Origin: Pseudomonadota bacterium | Lineage (GTDB): Bacteria; Myxococcota_A; Polyangia; Polyangiales; Ga0077539 | Assembly: GCA_023428035.1 (NCBI GenBank) | Contig: JAEYZO010000755.1 | Span: 1-9,046 of the forward strand | Length of the DNA stretch: 9,046 bases | Reading direction: 5' to 3' | Shown here: positions 1 to 7,128 of the stretch, in pieces | Numbering within the stretch: the stretch's first letter is position 1 | How the letters are laid out: each line of letters begins with the position of its first letter | The notes under the pieces: generated by a model | Told to the model about the DNA's origin: nothing | The model's database searches: none | The model's input: only the letters and a program-made list of their open reading frames with translations | Position numbers and translations under genes: made by a program

Positions 1-75
1 GCGCGGCTGCGCGGGGAGCGAGAGCGGGAGGGACATCGCGAGCGCGGCGGCCAGCGCGGCGCGGTGGGCGTTCAC
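1..75 (-). CDS. 5' end of a probable exported protein (partial, cut by window edge)
   Basis: Only the first 25 codons lie in the window. Reading from a GTG at 75, the peptide begins MNAHRAALAAALAMSLPLSL and continues PAQPR. It has a short positive start, an alanine/leucine-rich hydrophobic core and a proline/AQ-containing end, which resembles a Sec signal peptide. The frame is open to the edge. It starts 23 nt after the stop codon of the PEGA/beta-barrel gene on the same strand, so it is probably co-transcribed with it. An internal ATG at 36 is an alternative start but would leave a shorter and poorer signal peptide. No strong ribosome binding site precedes the GTG; only a loose AGGG-type match is present. 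The function of the mature protein cannot be seen. An envelope or secreted role is inferred from the leader and the neighbours. Confidence 0.5.
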   Translation of the reverse strand, partial: MNAHRAALAAALAMSLPLSLPAQPR

Positions 76-98
76 GGGGCCACGATAGCCCTGCGGGG

Positions 99-2258
99 TC
101 AGAACTTGTAGGTGACGCCGAGCCTGAAGTTGATCGGGAGGTTCAGGCCCCAGAAGTCCGTGGTGAGCGGGCGGCGGGAGGCGACGTCGATGTTGGTGGG
201 CATCATCGTCGCGGTGTCGGTCGCGGGGTCGTCAGGGAAGGGGATGTACATCGTGCCCAGGGCCCAGAACGACAGGTGGCGCCACAGCGCGGCCTCGACC
301 GAGAGCCCGAGGAAGCCCCGGGACGTCTCCGGCGCGACGCACTCGTTGTTGGTGTCGCGGCTCACGCAGAGCGAGTACTCCCGCGAGTCGACGGAGTACG
401 TCGGGTTCATGCGCGTGGGGTTGTCGTTGTTGAACTCGAAGCCGCCGTTGAGCGAGAGGATGAACGCGCCCATGTGGCCCCGCTCTTCGCCGGTGTTGAT
501 GCGCACCGAGGCGTTGCCCTGGAGCACGAAGCCCAGGCCCGACGAGCCCTTCGCGCCGAAGGCGCCGTAGAAGCGGGCCTCGCCGCCGACGGAGAAGACC
601 CCCTCGGCGAGGCGCAGGCCGATGCGCGCGCGGGCCTCGATCTCGAGCCAGTCGAAGCGGGTGCGCAGGCCCACGCCGGCGTCGATGCCGAAGGCCCTGA
701 GGCCCTCGGGGAGGAGGCCGAAGGTGGCCCGGGCCTCGCGGGGCATGCCCCCGATGCCGAGGCTCGCGTCGACGGCGCCGTCTCCGAGCGCGAGGGGCGC
801 GGCGCCGATGGTGCTGAGCGTCGCGCGGCGGCGCGCGGTGTTGACGATGGTCGAGTCGCGGCCGAGGCGGGCCATCACCGGGGGGTTGTCGCCCGCGGTG
901 AGGGAGACGTTCTGCTCCCAGGTGTCGTAGCCCGGCGCCACCACGCGCACGCGCACCGCGCCCGCGGGGAAGCTCCCCACGGCGCCGACGGGGTGCGGCT
1001 GCGGGTCGTCGCCGACGAAGACCTGCGCGCCGGGCACGGAGGTCTGCACCACGAGGTTGCCCATCGCCTGCGGGCGCTCGAGGTTGGCGCGCACCACGCA
1101 CGGGGTCGAGGCCGAGACCTGGCACTCCTGGGTGAAGTCCTGGTAGCCCTCGGCGCGCACGAGCACCTGCGCGGCGCCGGCGTTGACCTCGCGCTCGACG
1201 CGGCCCTGGCCCACGCGCTCGCTGTTGATGAAGATCTCGGCCTCGGGGGGCACGGCGGTGACCTGCACCTGGCCGCGGGCCTGGGCGACGGGCATGTCGG
1301 CCTCGCCGATCTCGACCACGATCTGCTGCCCCGCGGCGACGTTGATGTCGCGGCGCACGCTCGTGCGGCCGTCGGCCTCGAAGCGGATGGAGTGCTGCCC
1401 GACGCCGACGTTGAGCACCTCGCCGCGGCCGTTGGTGAGGGTGACCGCCTCGCCGTCGATGAAGGCGCGGGAGCCGGCGACGGGGGCGACGATGCGCACG
1501 GTGCCGCCGGTGGCCGCGGCGGCCTCGAGGTCGACGGCGATGGCCTGCACCTGGCCGGCGGCGACGGTCACCTCGCGGCGCGTCGAGCGGAAGCCCGGCG
1601 CGGCGACGTTGATGATGTGCGTGCCGGGCTGCACCTGGTCGCTCGCCGGGGGCGTGCCCGTGAGGGGGGCGCCGTCGAGGGTGACCTGCAGGCCCGCGGG
1701 CACGGGGCCGTTGGGGTTGGTGACGATGACCCGCACGGTGCCCGTGGGGGCCACGGTGGGGCGGAGGGTGACGTTCACCGTCGCGAGGCCGCCGGAGACC
1801 ACGGTGACGGCCTCGCGCACGGGCTCGCGGCCCTCTTGCCGGACCTCGACGATGTGCTGGCCGGGGGTGACGTTGTTGATGCGGCCGGGGGTGGTGCCGA
1901 CCTGGTTGCCGTTGAAGAAGATCTGCGCGCCGTCGACGGCGGCGGCGACGTAGATGTTGCCGGCCTGCACGAGGGTGGCGTCGATGGTGCGGTTGTTGGT
2001 GTTGATGGTCGCTTCGAGGGTGGCGCGCACGTAGCCCTGGCGCTCGAAGATGAAGCGGTGCACGCCGCGGGTGGTGCGCACGCGGCGCAGCGGGGTCTGC
2101 CCGATGGGGTTCCCGTTGGGGTCGTCGATGTAGACCGTCGCGCCGGGGGGCGTGGAGGTCAGGTTGACCAGGCGGACCTGCGCCTGCGCGGCGGCGGGGG
2201 CCGCGACGCAGACGGCGACGACGGCGGCGACGGTGGACCAGCGGCGGTTGTTCAGCAC
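99..2258 (-). CDS. PEGA-repeat protein with C-terminal outer-membrane beta-barrel
   Basis: This is a 719-residue exported protein. I chose the GTG at 2258 because it gives a clean signal peptide (NNRR, hydrophobic core, AAPAAAQA, cleavage after about residue 26) and has an AGGA 10 nt upstream. A TTG at 2333 would add 25 residues unlike a leader. Six PEGA-like repeats follow, at roughly residues 28-97, 100-167, 173-245, 252-318, 329-395 and 400-465. Each has the pattern of a small beta-domain with a PxGAxVxIDG-type turn and a G(x)HxVxVxxxGY/F-type end. Residues about 485-719 alternate polar and hydrophobic positions with many Gly and aromatic residues and end in TYKF. A C-terminal Phe is typical of outer-membrane barrels recognised by the BAM machinery. 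Cys631/Cys640 in a probable loop and Cys379/Cys387 in repeat 5 could form disulfides. PEGA domains are known surface or periplasmic modules; the ligand is unknown. It lies 123 nt downstream of the lipoprotein gene. Confidence 0.85.
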   Translation of the reverse strand: MLNNRRWSTVAAVVAVCVAAPAAAQAQVRLVNLTSTPPGATVYIDDPNGNPIGQTPLRRVRTTRGVHRFIFERQGYVRATLEATINTNNRTIDATLVQAGNIYVAAAVDGAQIFFNGNQVGTTPGRINNVTPGQHIVEVRQEGREPVREAVTVVSGGLATVNVTLRPTVAPTGTVRVIVTNPNGPVPAGLQVTLDGAPLTGTPPASDQVQPGTHIINVAAPGFRSTRREVTVAAGQVQAIAVDLEAAAATGGTVRIVAPVAGSRAFIDGEAVTLTNGRGEVLNVGVGQHSIRFEADGRTSVRRDINVAAGQQIVVEIGEADMPVAQARGQVQVTAVPPEAEIFINSERVGQGRVEREVNAGAAQVLVRAEGYQDFTQECQVSASTPCVVRANLERPQAMGNLVVQTSVPGAQVFVGDDPQPHPVGAVGSFPAGAVRVRVVAPGYDTWEQNVSLTAGDNPPVMARLGRDSTIVNTARRRATLSTIGAAPLALGDGAVDASLGIGGMPREARATFGLLPEGLRAFGIDAGVGLRTRFDWLEIEARARIGLRLAEGVFSVGGEARFYGAFGAKGSSGLGFVLQGNASVRINTGEERGHMGAFILSLNGGFEFNNDNPTRMNPTYSVDSREYSLCVSRDTNNECVAPETSRGFLGLSVEAALWRHLSFWALGTMYIPFPDDPATDTATMMPTNIDVASRRPLTTDFWGLNLPINFRLGVTYKF
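864..2177 (-). repeat. Six tandem PEGA-like protein repeats
   Basis: Within the beta-barrel gene, about 65-73 residues repeat six times without long linkers. The repeats are recognised at protein level: each opens with a beta-strand such as VRLVN, IYVAAAV, VRVIVT, VRIVAP, VQVTAV or LVVQTSV, has a GxxVFxxG/D turn, and ends before a short linker. Repeats 1, 5 and 6 keep the PPGA, PPEA or VPGA signature and the GY motif best. Repeats 3 and 4 are more diverged. The repeats differ enough in sequence that recent DNA duplication is unlikely. Confidence 0.75.
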
Positions 2259-2268
2259 GGCGAGATCG

Positions 2269-2272
2269 TCCT
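2269..2272 (-). promoter_or_regulatory. Ribosome binding site deciding the GTG start of the PEGA gene
   Basis: An AGGA on the minus strand lies 10 nt before the GTG at 2258. Together with the signal peptide that begins there, it supports this start over the upstream in-frame TTG. A TATCTC stretch about 20 nt further upstream resembles a -10 box, but no matching -35 was found. Confidence 0.45.
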
Positions 2273-2381
2273 GTAGCGATGGGTAGAGATAGGCGCGAGG
2301 CGGGTGTGGGCGGCGCCCCTCACCGTCGCGCAAGCGCGGCCCGTGGTATCGTGATCGCCGCGGAAAGGGAACGGACTTCGA

Positions 2382-3251
2382 TCAGCGCCTGCGCGGGGTC
2401 GGGGTCGGGTTCTCTTGCGGGCGCATCACCAGCGGCACGGTGACCGTGGTGTGGCGGTTGGTGGCCCTGAAGCGCAGCCCGCGGAGGATGCCCTGGAGGC
2501 ACTCGCCCACGGTCGAGACGGGCTGCGCGATGTCGCTCTGCGCGATGTCGCCCACGGCGCCGTCGTTGCCGACCTGGAGCTCGTAGCGCGCGTAGCCCTC
2601 GGCCCTGCGCGTAGCGCGCGCGGCGAGGAGCGGTGAGTAACACCCGAGGAGCGCTCGGGCCTGCTGGGTCACCACCGCGGTGACCTCGGCCTCGGAGAGG
2701 GGCCCGGAGCCCGCGCGGATCACCGCGGCGATGGACTCCGGGGCCTCGAAGCGCATGCGGGGGTAGAGCACCACCTCGTTGGCGCTCACGGTGAGGGTCG
2801 GGTTCTCGAACACGAAGGGGAAGCTCACCCGCGCGGCGTGGGTGATCCCTTCGATGCGCATCGGGCGGATGATCTGCAGGATGCACTCGCGGGTCTGGCG
2901 CAGGGCGGGGGTGGTGGTCTCGCCCGCGGCGTCGGAGACGAGGCCCGAGGTCTCGACGACGAAGCCGATGTCGACGCTGCCCGCGGCGTCGGGGGCGCCC
3001 GAGAGCACGCGCTCGTAGCAGTCCTGGATGTCGTCGCGGCGGCGGAGGACGGCGGCCCGGATGCGGCCCTCCTGGCGCTCGGTGTCGATGCCGTGGGGCG
3101 TCGCGGGCTGACCGCGCACCACGCGCTCGGGGTCGAGGGTGATGGCCGTAGGCGGGTCGGCGGGGGGAGGCGGAGGCAGGGTGGGGGGGCCCGAGCGGCA
3201 CCCGAGCCAGAGCGCCGCGCCCACGGTCACACCCAATCCCGCCAGCTTCAT
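2382..3251 (-). CDS. Probable lipoprotein with two tandem AgmX/PglI-type C-terminal domains
   Basis: This 289-residue protein starts at ATG 3251. The leader MKLAGLGVTVGAALWLGC ends in Cys18; the -1 Gly and the hydrophobic core fit a lipoprotein signal, though Trp at -3 is unusual for a lipobox. A proline-rich linker (about 22-35) follows. Residues about 62-150 and 190-276 look like two copies of the domain annotated in myxobacteria as AgmX/PglI C-terminal, related to TonB-C. Both share a helix ending in (D/G)CY at Cys78 and Cys204, a G-x-V/Y beta segment, and a second EC motif at Cys123 and Cys251, 45 and 47 residues later. The even placement suggests one disulfide per domain. AgmX/PglI proteins were linked to gliding in Myxococcus, but the domain occurs in many unrelated myxobacterial proteins, so no motility role is claimed. 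It precedes the PEGA/barrel gene on the same strand and is divergent from the exonuclease gene (94-bp spacer). No clear Shine-Dalgarno sequence precedes the ATG. Confidence 0.8.
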   Translation of the reverse strand: MKLAGLGVTVGAALWLGCRSGPPTLPPPPPADPPTAITLDPERVVRGQPATPHGIDTERQEGRIRAAVLRRRDDIQDCYERVLSGAPDAAGSVDIGFVVETSGLVSDAAGETTTPALRQTRECILQIIRPMRIEGITHAARVSFPFVFENPTLTVSANEVVLYPRMRFEAPESIAAVIRAGSGPLSEAEVTAVVTQQARALLGCYSPLLAARATRRAEGYARYELQVGNDGAVGDIAQSDIAQPVSTVGECLQGILRGLRFRATNRHTTVTVPLVMRPQENPTPTPRRR

Positions 3252-3260
3252 GGGACGCGC

Positions 3261-3266
3261 AGTGTA
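3261..3266 (-). promoter_or_regulatory. Candidate -10 box close to the lipoprotein start
   Basis: On the minus strand TACACT matches TATAAT at four of six positions, including the key TA....T. Only 9 nt separate it from the ATG at 3251, so a transcript from it would start within a few bases of the start codon. This fits the lack of a Shine-Dalgarno sequence. A weak TTCCCT lies 16 nt upstream as a possible -35. This is a sequence resemblance only. Confidence 0.3.
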
Positions 3267-3345
3267 CCGATCGCGCGCCGCGAGGGAACCGTTGATTGCT
3301 GGCGCGCTCCGCGGGGGCCGTGCTCCCATCACGGTTCGAGAGCGA

Positions 3346-4104
3346 ATGGCGCACGGGCGACACGACACCTGCGGGTGCTTTCCGACGGGGCTGCCGTACC
3401 CCGGCATCGCGGAGCAGATGCGCTCGGCTGCGCCGGAGAAGGTCGGCCTCGCTGAGGACCTCCCCGTCGACGCGGCGTGGCGGAGCGTGCCCATCGCGGT
3501 GATCGACACCGAGACCACGGGCAAGGACCCGGGCCGGGGAGACCGCGTCGTCGAGGTGGGCGTGGTGCGCTTCGTCGACGGCGCCGTGGTCGACCGCTTC
3601 GGCACGCTCATCAACCCCGGCGTGCCCATCCCCGCCGAGGCCAGCGCGGTGCACGGGATCAAGGACGCCGACGTGAAGGGCGCGCCCAGCTTCGAGGCCG
3701 TCGCCCCGCGCTTGAAGGAGCTCCTCTCGGGCGCGGTGCCCGCGGCCTACAACGCCGGCTTCGACCGGTCGTTCATCCGCGCCGAGATGCGACGCGCGGG
3801 GCACGGCGCGGGCAAGGGCGCGGGCTTTCCCCCGGCCTTGCGCGTGACCTGCGACTGGATCGACCCGCTGGTGTGGGCCCGCGCGCTCCAGAGCGGGAGC
3901 AAGGGCTTCAAGCTCGGCGAGGTGGCCGCCCGCCTCGGGGTCTCGCTCTCGAACGCCCACCGCGCCACCGACGACGCCGAGGCCGCGGGGCACGTCCTGC
4001 TCGCCCTCTTGAAGGACGAGCCCGCGCTCACCTACCGCGGGCTCATCGCGCGGCAGCGGGGCTACACCGCCGCCAACCCCTCGCGCGGGCCCTGGCGCCG
4101 GTAG
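3346..4104 (+). CDS. DnaQ-like 3'-5' exonuclease (DEDDh family)
   Basis: This is a stand-alone exonuclease of about 252 residues that should remove nucleotides from 3' ends using two metal ions, related to the epsilon subunit of DNA polymerase III. All three Exo motifs are present: VIDTETTG (Asp54, Glu56), YNAGFD (Asp140) and HRATDD (His205, Asp210, with the HxxxxD spacing of the DEDDh subgroup). VHGI at 102-105 and the KGFKLGEVAARLGV segment at 187-199 are also typical. No polymerase, GIY-YIG or helicase domain is attached; the tail after about residue 225 is short and basic. The start is uncertain. ATG 3346 is chosen because G/C third positions begin there, while the upstream in-frame sequence loses that bias and overlaps the divergent lipoprotein gene. 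ATG 3418 is an alternative that keeps the whole catalytic domain. Its role in repair or proofreading is inferred from the family. It is not obviously in an operon with ahpC. Confidence 0.85.
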   Translation: MAHGRHDTCGCFPTGLPYPGIAEQMRSAAPEKVGLAEDLPVDAAWRSVPIAVIDTETTGKDPGRGDRVVEVGVVRFVDGAVVDRFGTLINPGVPIPAEASAVHGIKDADVKGAPSFEAVAPRLKELLSGAVPAAYNAGFDRSFIRAEMRRAGHGAGKGAGFPPALRVTCDWIDPLVWARALQSGSKGFKLGEVAARLGVSLSNAHRATDDAEAAGHVLLALLKDEPALTYRGLIARQRGYTAANPSRGPWRR

Positions 4105-4248
4105 CGACCCGCGCGGCTCGCGGCGCGCCTCGCGCTGATGGTGGCCAGGGTGCTCGCCGCGTGGAGGCGCGCCGACGCGCCCGCGCGCTCCGCGGGAGAC
4201 GCCCCCGATGCCCACCACGGGGCGAGCGCGGTGAGCGACCTCGAGCCT

Positions 4249-4287
4249 TGATAGGCGATGGCTATCAGGTCGATCACGAAGAAGTAG
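4249..4287 (+). promoter_or_regulatory. Candidate OxyR-type operator upstream of ahpCD
   Basis: The motif ATAG-N7-CTAT occupies 4251-4265 and lies within a perfect 6-bp inverted repeat (TGATAG at 4249-4254, CTATCA at 4262-4267). Seven bases later, in the same spacing, ATCA (4273-4276), N7 and GTAG (4284-4287) form a degraded second pair. The OxyR consensus is four tetranucleotides, ATAG-N7-CTAT-N7-ATAG-N7-CTAT. Here the first pair is perfect and the second matches at about half its positions. The site ends 85 bp before the start codon of a peroxiredoxin gene, a classic OxyR target. No oxyR gene lies in the window, so the regulator is inferred. Another LysR-type regulator could use the same palindrome. 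Confidence 0.5.
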
Positions 4288-4357
4288 TAGAACCTCGGGG
4301 AGGGCGGGGGCACTCTCACGCCCCGCGCGGCCCGTTAGGGAGGGACGCGCTTCACGC

Positions 4358-4364
4358 AAAGGAG
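4358..4364 (+). promoter_or_regulatory. Strong ribosome binding site of ahpC
   Basis: AAAGGAG lies 8 nt before the ATG at 4373. It is the best Shine-Dalgarno match in the window and fixes the ahpC start. It fits the high expression usual for AhpC. Confidence 0.85.
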
Positions 4365-4372
4365 CCGTAGCG

Positions 4373-4915
4373 ATGCTGACCGTAGGAGACCGCCTGCCGA
4401 ACTTCTCGCTGACCGCCGTGGTGTCTCGCGACAAGGGCAAGGAGTTCGCGAACATCAACCAGGACACCCACAAGGGTCAGTGGAAGGTGCTGTTCTTCTG
4501 GCCGATGGACTTCACCTTCGTGTGCCCCACCGAGATCGCCGAGTTCGGCAAGAAGGACCGGGACTTCCGCGACCGCGAGGCGCAGATCCTCGGGGTGAGC
4601 AACGACTCGGAGTTCGTGCACCTCGCGTGGCGCAACTCCCACGCCGACCTGAAGGACCTGCCCTTCCCCATGCTCGCCGACAAGAAGCACGAGCTCGCCT
4701 CGGCGCTCGGCGTGCTGCACAAGGAGGCCGGCGTGCCGCTGCGCGCGACCTTCCTCGTCGACCCCGAGGGGATCATCCGCCACGTGAGCGTGAACGACCT
4801 CGACGTGGGCCGCAGCGTCGACGAGACGCTCCGCATCCTCGACGCCTTCCAGACGGGCGAGCTCTGCCCCTGCGGCTGGCAGAAGGGCGACGCGACCCTC
4901 AACCCCGGGGCCTGA
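4373..4915 (+). CDS. ahpC: Alkyl hydroperoxide reductase AhpC, three-cysteine peroxiredoxin
   Basis: This 180-residue cytoplasmic peroxidase reduces hydrogen peroxide, organic hydroperoxides and probably peroxynitrite. The peroxidatic site is PMDFTFVC (Pro44, Thr48, Cys51), with the conserved active-site Arg124 in PLRATFLVD. The C-terminus carries Cys165 and Cys167 in ELCPCGWQKGD, matching the two resolving-side cysteines of the Mycobacterium tuberculosis AhpC type (LCxC near the end) and unlike the enteric AhpC recycled by AhpF. This type is known to be reduced by AhpD, whose gene follows after one base. The length is close to the 187-195 residues usual for the family. The start is fixed by a strong ribosome binding site. 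Regulation by an OxyR-like factor is suggested by the upstream palindrome. Confidence 0.95.
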   Translation: MLTVGDRLPNFSLTAVVSRDKGKEFANINQDTHKGQWKVLFFWPMDFTFVCPTEIAEFGKKDRDFRDREAQILGVSNDSEFVHLAWRNSHADLKDLPFPMLADKKHELASALGVLHKEAGVPLRATFLVDPEGIIRHVSVNDLDVGRSVDETLRILDAFQTGELCPCGWQKGDATLNPGA

Positions 4916-4916
4916 C

Positions 4917-5447
4917 GTGCCGCGGCTCGACGCCCTGCGCGACGCGCTCCCCGACCACGCCCGCGACACGCGGCTGAACCTCCCGGCGGTGCTGGGCGAG
5001 GGCACGTCTCTCAGCCCCGCGCAGCGCTGGGGCGTCGCCGTCGCCGTCGCCGCGGGCCTGCGCGACAAGGCCCTCACCGACGCCCTCGCCGCCGACGCGC
5101 TCGAGGCGGGGGTGACCGAGGCCACGCTGGCCGACGCCTACTCCGCGGCGTCGATCATGGCGATGAACAACGTCTACTACCGCTTCAGGCACCTGGTCGG
5201 TAAGCCCTCGTACCGCGAGAAGCCGCCGCGGCTGCGCATGAACGCCCTCGGGCGCCCCGCGTCGAGCAAGGTCGACCTCGAGCTCTTCTGCCTCGCGGTG
5301 AGCGCGGTGAACGGCTGCGGCGACTGCGTGACCTCGCACGAGGCCACGCTGCTGCAGAGCGGCGCCACGGAAGACCAGGTGCACGACGCCGTGCGCGTCG
5401 CCGCGGTGGTGCACGCCGCGACCGTCGCCCGCGCCCTCGCGGGCTGA
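4917..5447 (+). CDS. ahpD: Alkyl hydroperoxide reductase AhpD (CMD family), reductant of AhpC
   Basis: This 176-residue, mostly helical protein of the carboxymuconolactone decarboxylase/AhpD family is predicted to pass electrons to the C-terminal cysteines of AhpC. The active site is readable: Glu122, Cys134, Cys137 and His141 in NGCGDCVTSHE. The Glu-to-Cys distance of 12 and the CxxC-x3-His spacing match the mycobacterial AhpD site (Glu118, Cys130, Cys133, His137). The position between the two cysteines that is His132 in the mycobacterial protein is Asp136 here. The extra Cys125 is close by in sequence. The start is a GTG one base after the ahpC stop codon, with no good ribosome binding site, so translation is probably coupled to ahpC. 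In mycobacteria AhpD is recharged by dihydrolipoamide carried on SucB and Lpd; those genes are not in this window. Confidence 0.93.
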   Translation: MPRLDALRDALPDHARDTRLNLPAVLGEGTSLSPAQRWGVAVAVAAGLRDKALTDALAADALEAGVTEATLADAYSAASIMAMNNVYYRFRHLVGKPSYREKPPRLRMNALGRPASSKVDLELFCLAVSAVNGCGDCVTSHEATLLQSGATEDQVHDAVRVAAVVHAATVARALAG

Positions 5448-5472
5448 GCCCTCCCTCCTCCGACTCCCTCGC

Positions 5473-5476
<4 letters not shown>
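5444..5476. other. Inverted repeat spanning the convergent ahpD and sensor-kinase stops
   Basis: CTGAGC (5444-5449) and GCTCAG (5471-5476) are perfect inverted repeats with a 21-nt pyrimidine-rich loop. Each arm contains one of the two stop codons, so part of the symmetry is automatic. It lies where a bidirectional terminator would be expected, but the stem is short, the loop long and there is no T-tract. Confidence 0.2.
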
Positions 5477-6975
<1,499 letters not shown>

Positions 6976-7026
6976 CGCCCTACGCCGCCTCGCCCGGCGC
7001 GAGTCTCACCACGCGGCGAGCGCCCC

Positions 7027-7032
7027 TGTCAA
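7027..7032 (-). promoter_or_regulatory. Candidate -35 box (TTGACA) for the sensor kinase
   Basis: A perfect TTGACA is present on the minus strand 51 nt before the ATG at 6975. At the usual 17-19 nt spacing, the sequence GTGAGACT offers only a poor -10 match (GAGACT, three of six). A perfect -35 is uncommon by chance in DNA this rich in G/C, but the partner box is weak. The rest of the 153-bp divergent spacer (6976-7128) shows no clear promoter for the plus-strand kinase. Confidence 0.3.
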
Positions 7033-7128
7033 AGAACAACCGCCCCGTCGCTACCCTCCTCCGCGGCCGCGACTCCGCGCCGGGTTCCGCGGTAGCCTCT
7101 CGGTCGACATGCCCCGGGGGCCCACACG

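Larger units (their letters stand above)
4105..4372 (+). other. Intergenic region upstream of ahpC, probable regulatory leader
   Basis: These 268 bases hold no convincing gene: open frames lack a ribosome binding site and family resemblance. The segment around 4245-4292 is conspicuously richer in A/T than its surroundings and contains the OxyR-like palindrome. Downstream, GGGGC (4307-4311) and GCCCC (4320-4324) could form a short stem with an 8-nt loop in the ahpC leader. It has no T-tract and is not a convincing terminator. The ahpC ribosome binding site ends the region. Confidence 0.6.

Noticed and set aside
276..2276. A 666-codon open frame on the plus strand opposite the PEGA/barrel gene
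   Set aside because: Its product is a low-complexity mixture of Gly, Ala, Val, Asp, His and Arg with no family resemblance. In DNA this rich in G/C, antisense frames lack stops by chance, and the minus-strand frame has a signal peptide and clear domains.
4105..4200. Several short GC-only hairpins after the exonuclease stop
   Set aside because: Such inverted repeats arise readily in DNA of this composition, and none is followed by a T-tract.
4248..4253. TTGATA as a -35 box for ahpC
   Set aside because: It matches TTGACA at five of six positions but is part of the palindrome, and no -10 box lies 16-19 nt downstream.
4062..4319. An 85-codon minus-strand frame in the ahpC upstream region with a hydrophobic FYYFFVIDLIAIAY start region
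   Set aside because: It overlaps the OxyR-like palindrome, has no ribosome binding site and its second half is typical GC-rich shadow sequence. The apparent hydrophobic patch comes from the A/T-richer regulatory DNA.
3477..4370. A plus-strand frame overlapping the exonuclease and the ahpC leader
   Set aside because: The product is an Arg/Gly-rich shadow. The other frame contains all three exonuclease motifs.
2320..4473. A 717-codon minus-strand frame across the lipoprotein, exonuclease and ahpC start
   Set aside because: It crosses three real genes in shadow frames and becomes an Arg/Pro/His-rich string. No domain is visible.
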